A DNA stretch of 47,496 bases from Candidatus Gastranaerophilales bacterium (GCA_944322615.1 CALUPH010000014.1:1-47496), one strand, 5' to 3'. Positions 26,600 to 34,722 are shown, counted from the stretch's first letter. Numbers and translations are program-made. The notes: generated from the sequence alone by a model not told the origin.

Positions 26600-27442
26600 T
26601 TATTTTTTCAAATCAATTTTGATTGTGGTTGGCATTCCTTGCCTTAAATAATCATCAACATTATCAATGTAGACTCTTATTCTATATACTAAATCTGTTC
26701 TTAAATCTGTTGTTTGTACTGTCTTCGGTGTAAATTCCGCTACAGGTGAGATGTAACCAATATAACCTTCATAAGAACGTTTTTCTCCGGTATTAGGGTT
26801 TATTGAATCTGTATAAACTTTTGTTTTTTGCCCGTATTTTATGTTTCCTAAATCGGTTTCATTAACGTATGCTCTTATCCATACGGGAGTTGTTTTTGTC
26901 ATTGTATAAACAATTTGACCCTTGTTTACCGTTGCACCTGGTTCTTGTACTCTTACTGTTATTATTCCGTTATCTGGTGCATAAATTTTTGTGTAATCAA
27001 GTTGGTTTTGTGCATATTCTTTTGACGCTATTGCTTTATTGTAATCTGCTTTTGCTTTGTCTTTTGTATTTAATAAAGTATCATAATCTTGTTTTGATAA
27101 AGTGTTATCGGTTGTTAGAGGGGCTTGTCTATTAAATTTATCTTCTGCTTCATTTTTAAGTGCAAGTGCTATTTCTATATCAGCTTGGGCTTTATCTAAA
27201 TTGGCTTTATAATCTTTTGAATCGATTGTAGCTAATAATTCACCTTTTTCTACTTTGTCACCTTCTTCTTTTAGCATTTTTTCTATTTTGCCTGAAACTT
27301 GGAAGCTTAAATCAACTTGCCTTATTTCTATATTGCCGTACAAGGTAAGTTCATCAAGATTTTTATTTTTATGTGTCAGGAAAAATAAAGTTCCTGTCAG
27401 GAATAGTAATAAGAATATTGTTAATACGATTTTTTTCTTCAT
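26600..27442 (-). CDS. HlyD-family membrane fusion protein (YbhG-like)
   Basis: This 280-aa periplasmic adaptor has an N-terminal membrane anchor or uncleaved signal (residues 4-23), a lipoyl half-motif (VDLSFQVSGKIEKMLKEEGD), a helical hairpin (about 70-150), a second lipoyl half (YTKIYAPDNGIITVRVQEPGA) and a beta-barrel domain (PVWIRAYVNETDLGNIKYGQ). The ATG has a near-perfect GGAGGT site. It overlaps the outer-membrane channel gene by 4 bp and should bridge the ABC-2 transporter to that channel. Confidence 0.92.
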   Translation of the reverse strand: MKKKIVLTIFLLLFLTGTLFFLTHKNKNLDELTLYGNIEIRQVDLSFQVSGKIEKMLKEEGDKVEKGELLATIDSKDYKANLDKAQADIEIALALKNEAEDKFNRQAPLTTDNTLSKQDYDTLLNTKDKAKADYNKAIASKEYAQNQLDYTKIYAPDNGIITVRVQEPGATVNKGQIVYTMTKTTPVWIRAYVNETDLGNIKYGQKTKVYTDSINPNTGEKRSYEGYIGYISPVAEFTPKTVQTTDLRTDLVYRIRVYIDNVDDYLRQGMPTTIKIDLKK

Positions 27443-28755
27443 AATTTACCTCCGGAGGCTTTATATAATGTATAGTAATTTACTATACGTTGAGTTTTTG
27501 TTTGAGATTTTTGAATTTCTGCTATTATATACTTCTTTTTCGCTGATAAATATTCATTGTTAGAAATTACTCCTCTATTCAACATTTTTTGTGAATTGTT
27601 GTAATTTTTTGTTTCATAAATCAGTTGATAATTTGTATTATTATCAATGTTTATGTCGTGTTTTATAATACATAGAGCAGTATTGACTTCTTTTACAGCT
27701 TCTAAACTTACTTGTTTATAGTTTTCAAAAAGTTCTTCATATTTTGCCTTTTGAAATTTAAGACTTGCAATTTTTCTGCCTCCTGTGAAGATATCTTGCA
27801 TTGCTCCTGCCATTAATGCTGCTAAAGAAGATTCCCAAGAAAAGAAATTCCCCGGTGCTATAGTATTAAATGCCCAAAGGCCTGTTATGTTAAATGTTGG
27901 TAAAAATTCTTTTCTAGCAATTCTGATATCTATTTGAGCTTTTTCTAACATTGTTTCTGCGGATATTACATCAGGTCTTGAAAAAATTACATCTGATGTG
28001 ATTTCTGTTGGTATTGTTTTTTGATAATCAAAGTCATTAAGTTTTCCTCTTTGAATATCATCTTTACTTTCAGGGCTTGTGCCTGTTAATACAGCCAACT
28101 GCATTAATATTATTTCTCTTTGTTTTTCATAGTTTTCAAGTTTATTTTTAACAGCTTCTAATTCTTTTTTTGAATTATTTAAAACTGTTGAATTAATAAC
28201 TCCGTGTTCAAATTTACGGTTATTATTCTCTAAAATCTCTTGCGATATATTAACCAGCTCTTTTTGTTTGTTTATAATTTCATCATACTGAAGAATATTT
28301 GTATAAGTTGTTGCAACATCAGTTAATAGTGCTATATATATTGCTTTTTCATCCTGCTTGCTTGCTTCATAAGATTTTTTAGTACTTTTCGTTTTATCTC
28401 GGTTCTTTAGCAATATGTCAGCTTCATAATTAGCTATAAATGGTAGGATAAAAGCATTTGTTTTTAGTTGAAAGTTATCTAAATCAGGAACTTTTATTCC
28501 TAAATAATTTGCACCAACACTCAATGATGGCAATTCTCTCCCCAGTGATGATTTTGTTTGTTGTCTGTATTGTTCTACCCTTGCTGTTGCTTGTTTCGCT
28601 GTATGATTATTTTCTATTGCTTCATTTATATATTGCGAAAGACAACCATCATTAAAATTATCAAAAAATTCTGTATTTAGTTCTGTTCTTTCAATTGCAA
28701 ACACATAGTTGCTGCAAAGTAATAATGAAAGAGAAATTAATATTTCTTTATACAA
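27439..28755 (-). CDS. TolC-type outer-membrane efflux channel of the ABC operon
   Basis: This 438-aa outer-membrane factor has a signal peptide (cleavage likely after residue 20, YVFA) and two repeats: RELPSLSVGANYLG and ANYEADILLKNRDKT in the first, FSRPDVISAETMLEKAQIDI and ARKEFLPTFNITGLWAF then DIFTGGRKIASLKFQ in the second. It is only distantly similar to the channel at 11901, so the two pumps use separate ducts. The start is TTG, 6 nt after a GGAGG site that lies inside the end of the TetR gene (8-bp overlap). Confidence 0.9.
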   Translation of the reverse strand: MYKEILISLSLLLCSNYVFAIERTELNTEFFDNFNDGCLSQYINEAIENNHTAKQATARVEQYRQQTKSSLGRELPSLSVGANYLGIKVPDLDNFQLKTNAFILPFIANYEADILLKNRDKTKSTKKSYEASKQDEKAIYIALLTDVATTYTNILQYDEIINKQKELVNISQEILENNNRKFEHGVINSTVLNNSKKELEAVKNKLENYEKQREIILMQLAVLTGTSPESKDDIQRGKLNDFDYQKTIPTEITSDVIFSRPDVISAETMLEKAQIDIRIARKEFLPTFNITGLWAFNTIAPGNFFSWESSLAALMAGAMQDIFTGGRKIASLKFQKAKYEELFENYKQVSLEAVKEVNTALCIIKHDINIDNNTNYQLIYETKNYNNSQKMLNRGVISNNEYLSAKKKYIIAEIQKSQTKTQRIVNYYTLYKASGGKL

Positions 28756-29380
28756 TTTTTTCCTCCTTTAAAAGAGAATTAATATAAAATTTTAAATTTT
28801 CTTTTATTATTTTAATATCTTCTTCAACAAAATCATCCTGCCTTAATAACTTAAGTGAAAAGGATGGCAATATTCTTGGCGAATTAATTTGTGAAATTAT
28901 AAATAGTGTTCTAAATATAATTTCTTTGTCGTTTTCATTTTTATTAAATACTGCACCTACTAAAGTTCTTAAATATTTAAATGTTTCTGAATTCACAGTA
29001 AAATCAGGGTTTTGTTGTTCTTTCAATAAAAATATAATCATATCTTTTGATATATTTTCAGAATAAAAGAATGCTATAAATTTATCCAATATTGTTATAA
29101 GCAGATTTATTTGCTCTTTTTTATCAAGTGTATTGGGATTAACTTTAAAATCAATAAAGCTTTGAGCATATTCTTTAAGACGGGAAAGTAAATCATCTAT
29201 AATCCCTTGATATAGTTCTTTTTTTCCGCCCCAATAGTATGAAATCATACATATATTTGATTTGGAAACTTTACATATTTCTCTTATACTGGTTCCTTCA
29301 TATCCTTTTTCGGCAAATAATTTTACAGCAGCTTTTAGAATACGTTCTTTAGAATTTTTATCAACTTTTTTCATGCTCAA
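28748..29380 (-). CDS. TetR-family regulator of the ABC efflux operon (CecR-like)
   Basis: This 210-aa repressor has a TetR N-terminus: KERILKAAVKLFAEKGYEGTSIREICKVSKSNICMISYYWGGKKELYQGI, read across residues about 10-60, and a helical ligand domain. It heads an operon of channel, adaptor, double ABC ATPase and two ABC-2 permeases; E. coli CecR (YbiH) heads ybhGFSR in the same way, though without a channel gene. I prefer the TTG start at 29380 (AAAGGAT six bases upstream) over the ATG two codons later. Its promoter contains the palindrome CAAACGTTTG between -35 and -10, so autorepression is likely. The inducer is unknown. Confidence 0.88.
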   Translation of the reverse strand: MSMKKVDKNSKERILKAAVKLFAEKGYEGTSIREICKVSKSNICMISYYWGGKKELYQGIIDDLLSRLKEYAQSFIDFKVNPNTLDKKEQINLLITILDKFIAFFYSENISKDMIIFLLKEQQNPDFTVNSETFKYLRTLVGAVFNKNENDKEIIFRTLFIISQINSPRILPSFSLKLLRQDDFVEEDIKIIKENLKFYINSLLKEEKIV

Positions 29381-29397
29381 TTTATATCCTTTATTCT

Positions 29398-29426
29398 ATT
29401 ATAAAACAAACGTTTGATTTATACAA
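29398..29426 (-). promoter_or_regulatory. Promoter of the TetR/ABC operon with embedded operator
   Basis: On the minus strand TTGTAT (29426-29421), a 17-bp spacer and a perfect TATAAT (29403-29398) form a sigma-70-type promoter. The spacer contains the palindrome CAAACGTTTG (29407-29416), extended to an imperfect 18-bp dyad by AAA/TTT flanks, the ideal place for a TetR dimer to block RNA polymerase. Confidence 0.8.
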
Positions 29427-29523
29427 TATTTTTTATATAGTCAATATGAGTAAGTTGATAGGCTATTTTAAATTGTTTTTATGTTATATAATAAGTTTTA
29501 AGATTAGGGAAAAAGGAAGAATA

Positions 29524-30930
29524 ATGAGCAACGGTATTTTAATGCAGGCACAAATGCTAATTGATGAAGAGCAATATGATAGAGCATATGAAATGCTTGA
29601 AAGAGCATATGACAGATTAAAAGAGGATGCTGAGTATCTTGAAAAAATTGCACTTTTAGCAAAGACAATGGATAAAAAAGAGGAAGCTGCAAAATATTGG
29701 GAAGAGCTTGTTGTTGTTAATCCTAATTGTTTGGTCGGTTATTCTGAGTTAATGGATATTTATGACAGTACTAATAAATATAAATATTATATTACTCGTG
29801 CTAAGTATAAGATTTTAAATGAAAAAGTATCTCAATCAATAGATGATTATAAAAAAGCAATTTCTTCAACAACAGAAGAATCAGAACTTGTTAATGCCAG
29901 ATTTTTACTTGCTAAAGCATATGAACATACAGGTAAAATTCAAAATGCAATTGATGAATATTTTAGAATTATTGAAACAAAAGATGATATGGCTATATAT
30001 TATAAGCTTGCAGATTTATATGCGGAGATGGGTGACAGATTCTCTGCTATAAGTGTTTTAGAAAGAGGAGTTAAAGCATTTCCTCAGGTTAATGAATTGG
30101 CTGAATATCTTTCTGCTTTATATATGAAAGAAGGTCAGTTTGATAAGGCTTTAGAAAATTCAAGAAATGATTATTCTAAAACAAAAGCTTTACTAATGAA
30201 AGGTGAAAATGAAGAAGCATTAAAAGTTTTAAATTCAATTCAAGACAGAACAAATGCTAATTATTATGCTTTATTTGCCGAATACTATTTTAACATTAAG
30301 GATTGGGATAAATGTAATGAATACATTGATAAATTCAATGAGCTTTCACCGCAAAATCCTTTAGTATACCAAATGAGAGCACTTGTTGCAGATGCACAAG
30401 ATGATTCATTCGGATATCACTTTAATATGGGTAAATGCTATTCATATAAGCAAGAATATGAACTTGCACTTGCTGAATATTTGAATGCACATAGAGTTGA
30501 TTCAAAAAATGCTGAAGCGATTAAAGAAATAATAAAAATAAATGAAGCCTCAGGTGATAAAACAAGTTTAATGGAATTTTATGAAAAACTTGTAAGACAA
30601 GAACCTGATAACCCTATAGCATTAAAAGGATTAGGCGATGTTTATGCCGATATGTATGAATTCAGAAGTGCTATAGAATATTATGAAAAATTGGCGAAAG
30701 CAGATAAAAATAACTATGAGGTTTATAATAAGCTGGGCTTTTGTTATGAGAAAATAAAAGATATTAAATCAGCAAAAGAGTGTTATGAAAAATACTTATC
30801 CAAGGCGCCTTTATCTCCAGATACTGAAAAATTAAAAGAAAAAATCTTGAAGATGACAGGGACAAATTCTTCAAATGTTGAAAGTGAAGAAGGTTTTATA
30901 GATAAGATAATGAAACTTTTCGGTAAATAA
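29524..30930 (+). CDS. Tetratricopeptide repeat (TPR) protein
   Basis: This 468-aa protein is built almost entirely of TPR-like helical pairs. Clear units include AKAYEHTGKIQNAIDEYFRI, ADLYAEMGDRFSAISVLERG, GKCYSYKQEYELALAEYLNA, GDVYADMYEFRSAIEYYEKL and GFCYEKIKDIKSAKECYEKY. No signal peptide, membrane helix or enzymatic domain is seen, so it is probably a cytoplasmic scaffold; a short acidic tail ends in EGFIDKIMKLFGK, which could form an amphipathic helix. I start at the ATG at 29524 with an AAGGAAG site; an upstream in-frame ATG lacks one and adds a non-TPR extension. Its partner is unknown. Confidence 0.85.
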   Translation: MSNGILMQAQMLIDEEQYDRAYEMLERAYDRLKEDAEYLEKIALLAKTMDKKEEAAKYWEELVVVNPNCLVGYSELMDIYDSTNKYKYYITRAKYKILNEKVSQSIDDYKKAISSTTEESELVNARFLLAKAYEHTGKIQNAIDEYFRIIETKDDMAIYYKLADLYAEMGDRFSAISVLERGVKAFPQVNELAEYLSALYMKEGQFDKALENSRNDYSKTKALLMKGENEEALKVLNSIQDRTNANYYALFAEYYFNIKDWDKCNEYIDKFNELSPQNPLVYQMRALVADAQDDSFGYHFNMGKCYSYKQEYELALAEYLNAHRVDSKNAEAIKEIIKINEASGDKTSLMEFYEKLVRQEPDNPIALKGLGDVYADMYEFRSAIEYYEKLAKADKNNYEVYNKLGFCYEKIKDIKSAKECYEKYLSKAPLSPDTEKLKEKILKMTGTNSSNVESEEGFIDKIMKLFGK

Positions 30931-31019
30931 TTAATTAAATTAATAAAATTTAATGTTAAAACAATAATTGCATAGGGAATTGTTTTTATATAAGAGCAGT
31001 ATATATAAAAGGAGTTTTT

Positions 31020-31148
31020 ATGCACACAGGTTTTGTAATGATTCCGGAAATGATTAAATCGCCTTGTACAGCACTTGTTCTTGGGGAAGATAAAAAAATG
31101 CTTCCTATTGTTGTTGAAGAAGTTTGTACTGCTTTAATTAACTGTTAA
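31020..31148 (+). CDS. 42-aa protein resembling the start of a DUF151/BFN domain
   Basis: This short gene has a strong AAAAGGAG site 5 nt before its ATG. The product reads MHTGFVMIPEMIKSPCTALV, then LGEDKKMLPIVVEEVCTALINC. The stretch CTALVLGEDKKMLPIVV, followed by TALI, resembles the opening strands of bifunctional nuclease (BFN, DUF151) proteins, where a value-of-Leu strand is followed by acidic residues, LPI and a helix of Ala/Ile. A whole BFN domain is over 100 aa, so this is either a truncated relic or an independent mini-protein with three cysteines. The strong ribosome site argues for translation. Confidence 0.5.
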   Translation: MHTGFVMIPEMIKSPCTALVLGEDKKMLPIVVEEVCTALINC

Positions 31149-31176
31149 GTTCTCCATTAATAAAAATGTTCTTTTT

Positions 31177-31201
31177 GTCCATATAAAAGGTGGACTTATT
31201 T
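31177..31201 (+). terminator. Possible weak terminator after the 42-codon gene
   Basis: GTCCA (31177-31181) and TGGAC (31191-31195) form a short 5-bp stem with a 9-nt loop followed by TTATTTTG. The stem is weak. Confidence 0.3.
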
Positions 31202-32239
31202 TGTTTTGCTGATTTTTGTATATTCTTTTAACCCCAAATATATTAAAGCAGCAGAAAGTATTACAATGAAAAATATTATTGATGTATTCTTGTCTGTTAA
31301 ATTTATACCTGCAAAAAACGGGTAGGCTCCGATTATCAGTGCAAGGGTTGTAAGTCCGAATGCAAATCCTTCTCTGTTATTTAACATATTTGAAATAGCA
31401 GTCAAAGTTACAGGCATGGTGAAGTTAAAAAAGAAAATCCCTGTTATAAAAAGTATTGGATTATTAATTCCGAATGCAATTAATGGAGAAGATATAATAA
31501 GTGCACTGACGGTTGTTTTTATCCACCCGACTTTATCTGCAATAATACCTCCTGCCATTTTGCCAAATACTACTGCTAAAGTTAGTGAAAAGGCAAGGGA
31601 TATATTAGCTTTCCAATCAAGAGTTATGCTTAGTCCAATAAATGATCTTATAATAATTGCCAAAAGGAGCATGTTTATAATTAGTAAAAGTTTATTATAT
31701 ATTGGATTCTTTATGTTTTGATTTGTTTCTATCTTAGGTTTATTAATTAGAATTAAAAGAGCGCATATAGAAAGTAAAATTATAAAAATATATGCAGGAA
31801 GTAAATTTTTTTCAGCACTATAAGCCCCCATAAATAATCCCATAGCGCCAGGGGCAACATAAATACCTGGGATTGATGCTTTTTTATTACCAAGTTTCAG
31901 GCAGATTATTCCTCCTCCTACATGGAATGCTGCATTGCCGAAACCTGCCAGTATTGATGTTATTATTGGATTTCTCCAAAATAATACAGCCGATATAGTT
32001 AATAAACATCCTATTATTGCGCATATTTTCGGTTTTTTATTTCTATCAAAAATATTTCCGATAAAAGCTTGTACCCCAAATGCAATTGTATTGTATAAAA
32101 CGATAATGATAAAAGCCAATATACTACTTTTAAGATTATTAAATTTAACAGTTGAATAAAGTACAAAAATACAAGCCGCATCAATTAAAAGATGAGTTAT
32201 GCTATATATAGAAACAGTTTTAATCTTGTTTATTTGCAT
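31196..32239 (-). CDS. MFS transporter, last gene of the small-membrane-protein operon
   Basis: This 347-aa protein has 10-12 hydrophobic helices of the major facilitator superfamily. It shows a shortened A-motif region GNIFDRNKKPK between TM2 and TM3, GFGNAAFHVGGG in TM4 (recalling the FH motif of fosmidomycin-resistance-type MFS proteins), APGAMGLFMGAYSA in TM5 and GGIIADKVGWIKT in the second half. The substrate is unknown. Its ATG, behind AGAG, lies 20 bp inside the end of the small gene B3, so it belongs to the same transcript as the A/B proteins upstream. Confidence 0.82.
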   Translation of the reverse strand: MQINKIKTVSIYSITHLLIDAACIFVLYSTVKFNNLKSSILAFIIIVLYNTIAFGVQAFIGNIFDRNKKPKICAIIGCLLTISAVLFWRNPIITSILAGFGNAAFHVGGGIICLKLGNKKASIPGIYVAPGAMGLFMGAYSAEKNLLPAYIFIILLSICALLILINKPKIETNQNIKNPIYNKLLLIINMLLLAIIIRSFIGLSITLDWKANISLAFSLTLAVVFGKMAGGIIADKVGWIKTTVSALIISSPLIAFGINNPILFITGIFFFNFTMPVTLTAISNMLNNREGFAFGLTTLALIIGAYPFFAGINLTDKNTSIIFFIVILSAALIYLGLKEYTKISKTK

Positions 32240-32429
32240 TATTCTCTTTTATTTCTCTTTTTACGGAAATTGCAATAAAAATAATAATCACTATAAGAAT
32301 TATTGTGAATGGAATAATCGCGATGCTTTTTTCACCTTGAGGAATATAGTTTTTTACAATAATATCAGCAAAAACAGGAAATTCATTAAATAAAGTAATT
32401 ATAAAAAATAAAGCAAGACGTTTTTTCAT
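32220..32429 (-). CDS. Type B small membrane protein (B3), function unknown
   Basis: This 69-aa protein has a signal peptide (cleavage predicted after FPVFA, residue 21) giving a mature N-terminus Asp-Ile-Ile. About 15 external residues, one TM helix (IIPFTIILIVIIIFIAI) and a short basic tail follow, starting SVKREIKEN. The same mature Asp-Ile start and S-[IV]-K-[KR]-[DE]-[IM]-K tail occur in B1 and B2. Its ATG overlaps the A4 stop (ATGA, 4 bp) and is preceded by GGAG. It matches no family I can name. Confidence 0.75.
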   Translation of the reverse strand: MKKRLALFFIITLFNEFPVFADIIVKNYIPQGEKSIAIIPFTIILIVIIIFIAISVKREIKENNANKQD

Positions 32430-32803
32430 TGTAGGAAATCTCCTGTTAAAAGAATATATATCCACAAACAAACTAGAAAAGAAACTGAATTTAAGACAAA
32501 AGATATTCTTAAAAATGGTAGTTTCATTTCTTTTAAATATAATTTTAATAAATTAGATTCAATAATTATAACAAGTAGTTCAAGTGTACAAAGATAATAC
32601 AAACGGTATTTTTCTATTGCTTCACCGGTTTGTGATAAACCAAAACATAATAAAAGAGTTGTAAGTATATTGATAATTAATATATAAGTTATAATTTTTC
32701 GGTTTTTTAAATCAATAATTCTTGAAGTAAGAAATTTTGATATTGATGTAATAATTAATGGAAAAATATAATGCCAAAATACTATTAATAAATTATAATT
32801 CAT
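32426..32803 (-). CDS. Type A small polytopic membrane protein (A4), function unknown
   Basis: This 125-aa protein has about four hydrophobic helices. Shared type A features are INILTTLLL in an early helix, LELLVIIIESNLLKL with acidic residues in the third helix, and MKLPFLRISFVLNSVSFLV leading into the last helix. The end, YILLTGDFLQ, resembles the A2 end FGLLTGAILWN. It lies 21 bp after A3, its closest relative, and is translationally coupled to B3. No known domain is recognised. Confidence 0.75.
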   Translation of the reverse strand: MNYNLLIVFWHYIFPLIITSISKFLTSRIIDLKNRKIITYILIINILTTLLLCFGLSQTGEAIEKYRLYYLCTLELLVIIIESNLLKLYLKEMKLPFLRISFVLNSVSFLVCLWIYILLTGDFLQ

Positions 32804-32824
32804 AAAACTTCAATCTTTTTTTGT

Positions 32825-33145
32825 TTATATCCACAACCCTATCAAAAATGAGGTTGAGTTTATTATAAAAGATATTTTAAATAGAGGCAATTGCTTGCTC
32901 TTAATTACCAATTTTAATAACAACCATTCAATTATTACGACCAATATTTCTAAAAAAATAATATGAAGGAAGTTAAAATCAATATAAGTTTCATTTAATC
33001 TGTTTACAATAAAATTTAAAAGAGGATTTGTAAGAATATTGATTATTATAAGGGAACAGAATAATAATTTTTCTCTGAATCCCAATAAATATATAACTGA
33101 AAGTTCAATAATAATAGTAAATATTAATGCATAAATATAATTCAT
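32825..33145 (-). CDS. Type A small polytopic membrane protein (A3), function unknown
   Basis: This is the shortest type A member (106 aa, about four helices). It carries the clearest motifs: IIINILTNPLLNFIV, FLEILVVIIEWLLLKL (two intramembrane Glu) and KQLPLFKISFIINSTSFLIG. It ends just after the last helix. Its ATG lies 2 bp after the WG-repeat gene's stop codon. The NILTNPLLN and E-x-L-V-V-x-x-E pattern recalls small hypothetical membrane proteins I have seen in other gut bacteria, but I cannot name a family. Confidence 0.75.
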   Translation of the reverse strand: MNYIYALIFTIIIELSVIYLLGFREKLLFCSLIIINILTNPLLNFIVNRLNETYIDFNFLHIIFLEILVVIIEWLLLKLVIKSKQLPLFKISFIINSTSFLIGLWI

Positions 33146-33147
33146 TT

Positions 33148-34128
33148 TTATTCTTGATTATCCGTTTTATTTTCATTGTCTTGTCTTTTCATATCTTTTT
33201 TTATTGATATGGATATAAGTATAATTAAAGTTAGAAGAACCAGTGAAAATTTCCATAAGATATTACCCGCATATACTTCAACTTTAGCTATACCATTTTT
33301 AAAATTGGATGCGCTTCTGTATTGAGGTTTTATAATAGTTTTACCTGTTTTGTCAATATAGCCGTATCTGCCTCTTATGGATTTTCTTACAGCAGCTACA
33401 CCGTCTGAGAATGGAAGTATCTCTTTATACTCGCTTGCATCAATAACAACCTCTCCTTTTTTATTTATATAGCCTATTTTATAGTCATTATAAAAGTAAC
33501 CCTTCTTTAGTTTTTTCATTGCTTCAGCGCGTTCAACGGTAAGAGGTTCTGTTGTATAATATATTCTAGGCAACTCTTTTGTAAGAAGTTTAATATGAAA
33601 TTTATCACCTTCAATTATTCCGTATACTTCATTATTGTATTTAGCGTTATTATCAATTTCTACATCAAAAACAGCATCATATATTTCTTTACTCTGATAT
33701 TCCAGTCTGACTTTAGGTTTTGCATAGTATTTTATGGGGGCAAGTCCCTCGCTAAATATAGTTGCTCCTTTACAATAAGGATCTTCCCTATGCATATTGG
33801 AAATTCCGTTATTATAGCAAATAATGCTAGGGAATTTTGGTTCTATAACCCAATTATTATTTTCATCAATAAAACCCCAATTCCCGTTTTCTCTTTTCAA
33901 AGTTAAGCCTTCATAAAATTTATCGTATACCGGAATCTCTCGGAATGTTGAACTGACAGCTTTTTTCTGTTCTTGATTAGGGAATACAATTTGTCCTTTT
34001 TTATTTATATAAATATAGAATGTTGTTAGCGGCGGCGGAGCTATATCTGCTTTTACAGGTATAATTGTAGCCATAAACATAAAAATAAAAATGATAACTA
34101 TATTTATTTTGATTTTTAGAAATTCCAT
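33148..34128 (-). CDS. WG-repeat membrane-anchored protein (type B, B2)
   Basis: This 326-aa protein has a signal peptide (cleavage after PVKA, residue 27), a mature start DIAPPP, at least three WG/KWG beta repeats (GNWGFIDENNNWVIEPKF, KIGYINKKGEVVIDASEYK, GRYGYIDKTGKTIIKPQY), and a fourth weak unit near residue 38 (FYIYINKKGQIVFP). A C-terminal TM helix (about 290-307) and cytoplasmic tail SIKKDMKRQ follow. The repeats should face the periplasm or the surface and bind a ligand or protein. Its ends match the 69-71-aa B1 and B3 proteins, so it looks like a B protein with a WG domain inserted. AGGAG precedes the ATG, which overlaps A2 by 13 bp. Confidence 0.82.
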   Translation of the reverse strand: MEFLKIKINIVIIFIFMFMATIIPVKADIAPPPLTTFYIYINKKGQIVFPNQEQKKAVSSTFREIPVYDKFYEGLTLKRENGNWGFIDENNNWVIEPKFPSIICYNNGISNMHREDPYCKGATIFSEGLAPIKYYAKPKVRLEYQSKEIYDAVFDVEIDNNAKYNNEVYGIIEGDKFHIKLLTKELPRIYYTTEPLTVERAEAMKKLKKGYFYNDYKIGYINKKGEVVIDASEYKEILPFSDGVAAVRKSIRGRYGYIDKTGKTIIKPQYRSASNFKNGIAKVEVYAGNILWKFSLVLLTLIILISISIKKDMKRQDNENKTDNQE

Positions 34129-34505
34129 AAAATGGCTCCTGTTAACAAACCGAATGAATACATACCTACTATAAAAGCTATAGAATTTACAATTACTGAT
34201 AACTTAAAAAGAGGAAGTTCTTTATTTTCTATATTCATTTTTAACCAGAAATATTCAATTAAAATAACTATTAACAATAATAATAAAAGATAAAATATTC
34301 CAAATTCTTTATATGTTTTATTTGTTAGAAATAAAACTATAGAAAAAATAATATCTGTTATTATACTTATAACCAAAAGGTTTTTATATATTTCTTTCTC
34401 CTTAAGTCCGAGAAGTTTTAACATAATTAATTCTGAACCGATAGTTAAAATTATAGGAATAAAAATGTAAATAGATAATAATATTAAATAGATAATAACG
34501 CCCAT
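34116..34505 (-). CDS. Type A small polytopic membrane protein (A2), function unknown
   Basis: This is a 129-aa, four-helix protein. Family features are ISIITDIIFSIVLF in the second helix, LLIVILIEYFWLKMNI in the third (one intramembrane Glu), and KELPLFKLSVIVNSIAFIVG, followed by the end FGLLTGAILWNF. It starts one base after the B1 stop and overlaps the WG-repeat gene by 13 bp, which points to coupled synthesis with both B proteins. Confidence 0.75.
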   Translation of the reverse strand: MGVIIYLILLSIYIFIPIILTIGSELIMLKLLGLKEKEIYKNLLVISIITDIIFSIVLFLTNKTYKEFGIFYLLLLLLIVILIEYFWLKMNIENKELPLFKLSVIVNSIAFIVGMYSFGLLTGAILWNF

Positions 34506-34506
34506 T

Positions 34507-34722
34507 TTATTTCTTATTTTCCTTTTTTGCTTGTTCTGTTTGTTCCTGTTTCTTAATATCTTTCTTTATTGATATAAAGGTATAAACAGCCAAAATAAAT
34601 AATGCAATGTAAAAAGGAAGTCTTGCTTCTTGTGGAAAAGCTCTGCCGAAGGTATTTACAATATCTGCTCTTACAGGATTTGAAATTAACAATAATAATA
34701 AAAGAATAATTATTCTATACAT
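34507..34722 (-). CDS. Type B small membrane protein (B1), function unknown
   Basis: This 71-aa protein has a signal peptide (cleavage after NPVRA, residue 19), mature start DIVNTFG, one TM helix (about 37-52, PFYIALFILAVYTF) and a highly charged tail starting SIKKDIKKQEQTEQAKK. The ATG at 34722 shares a base with the A1 stop codon (TGATG), which fixes the start over an upstream in-frame ATG. Tail and mature N-terminus match B2 and B3. Confidence 0.75.
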   Translation of the reverse strand: MYRIIILLLLLLISNPVRADIVNTFGRAFPQEARLPFYIALFILAVYTFISIKKDIKKQEQTEQAKKENKK

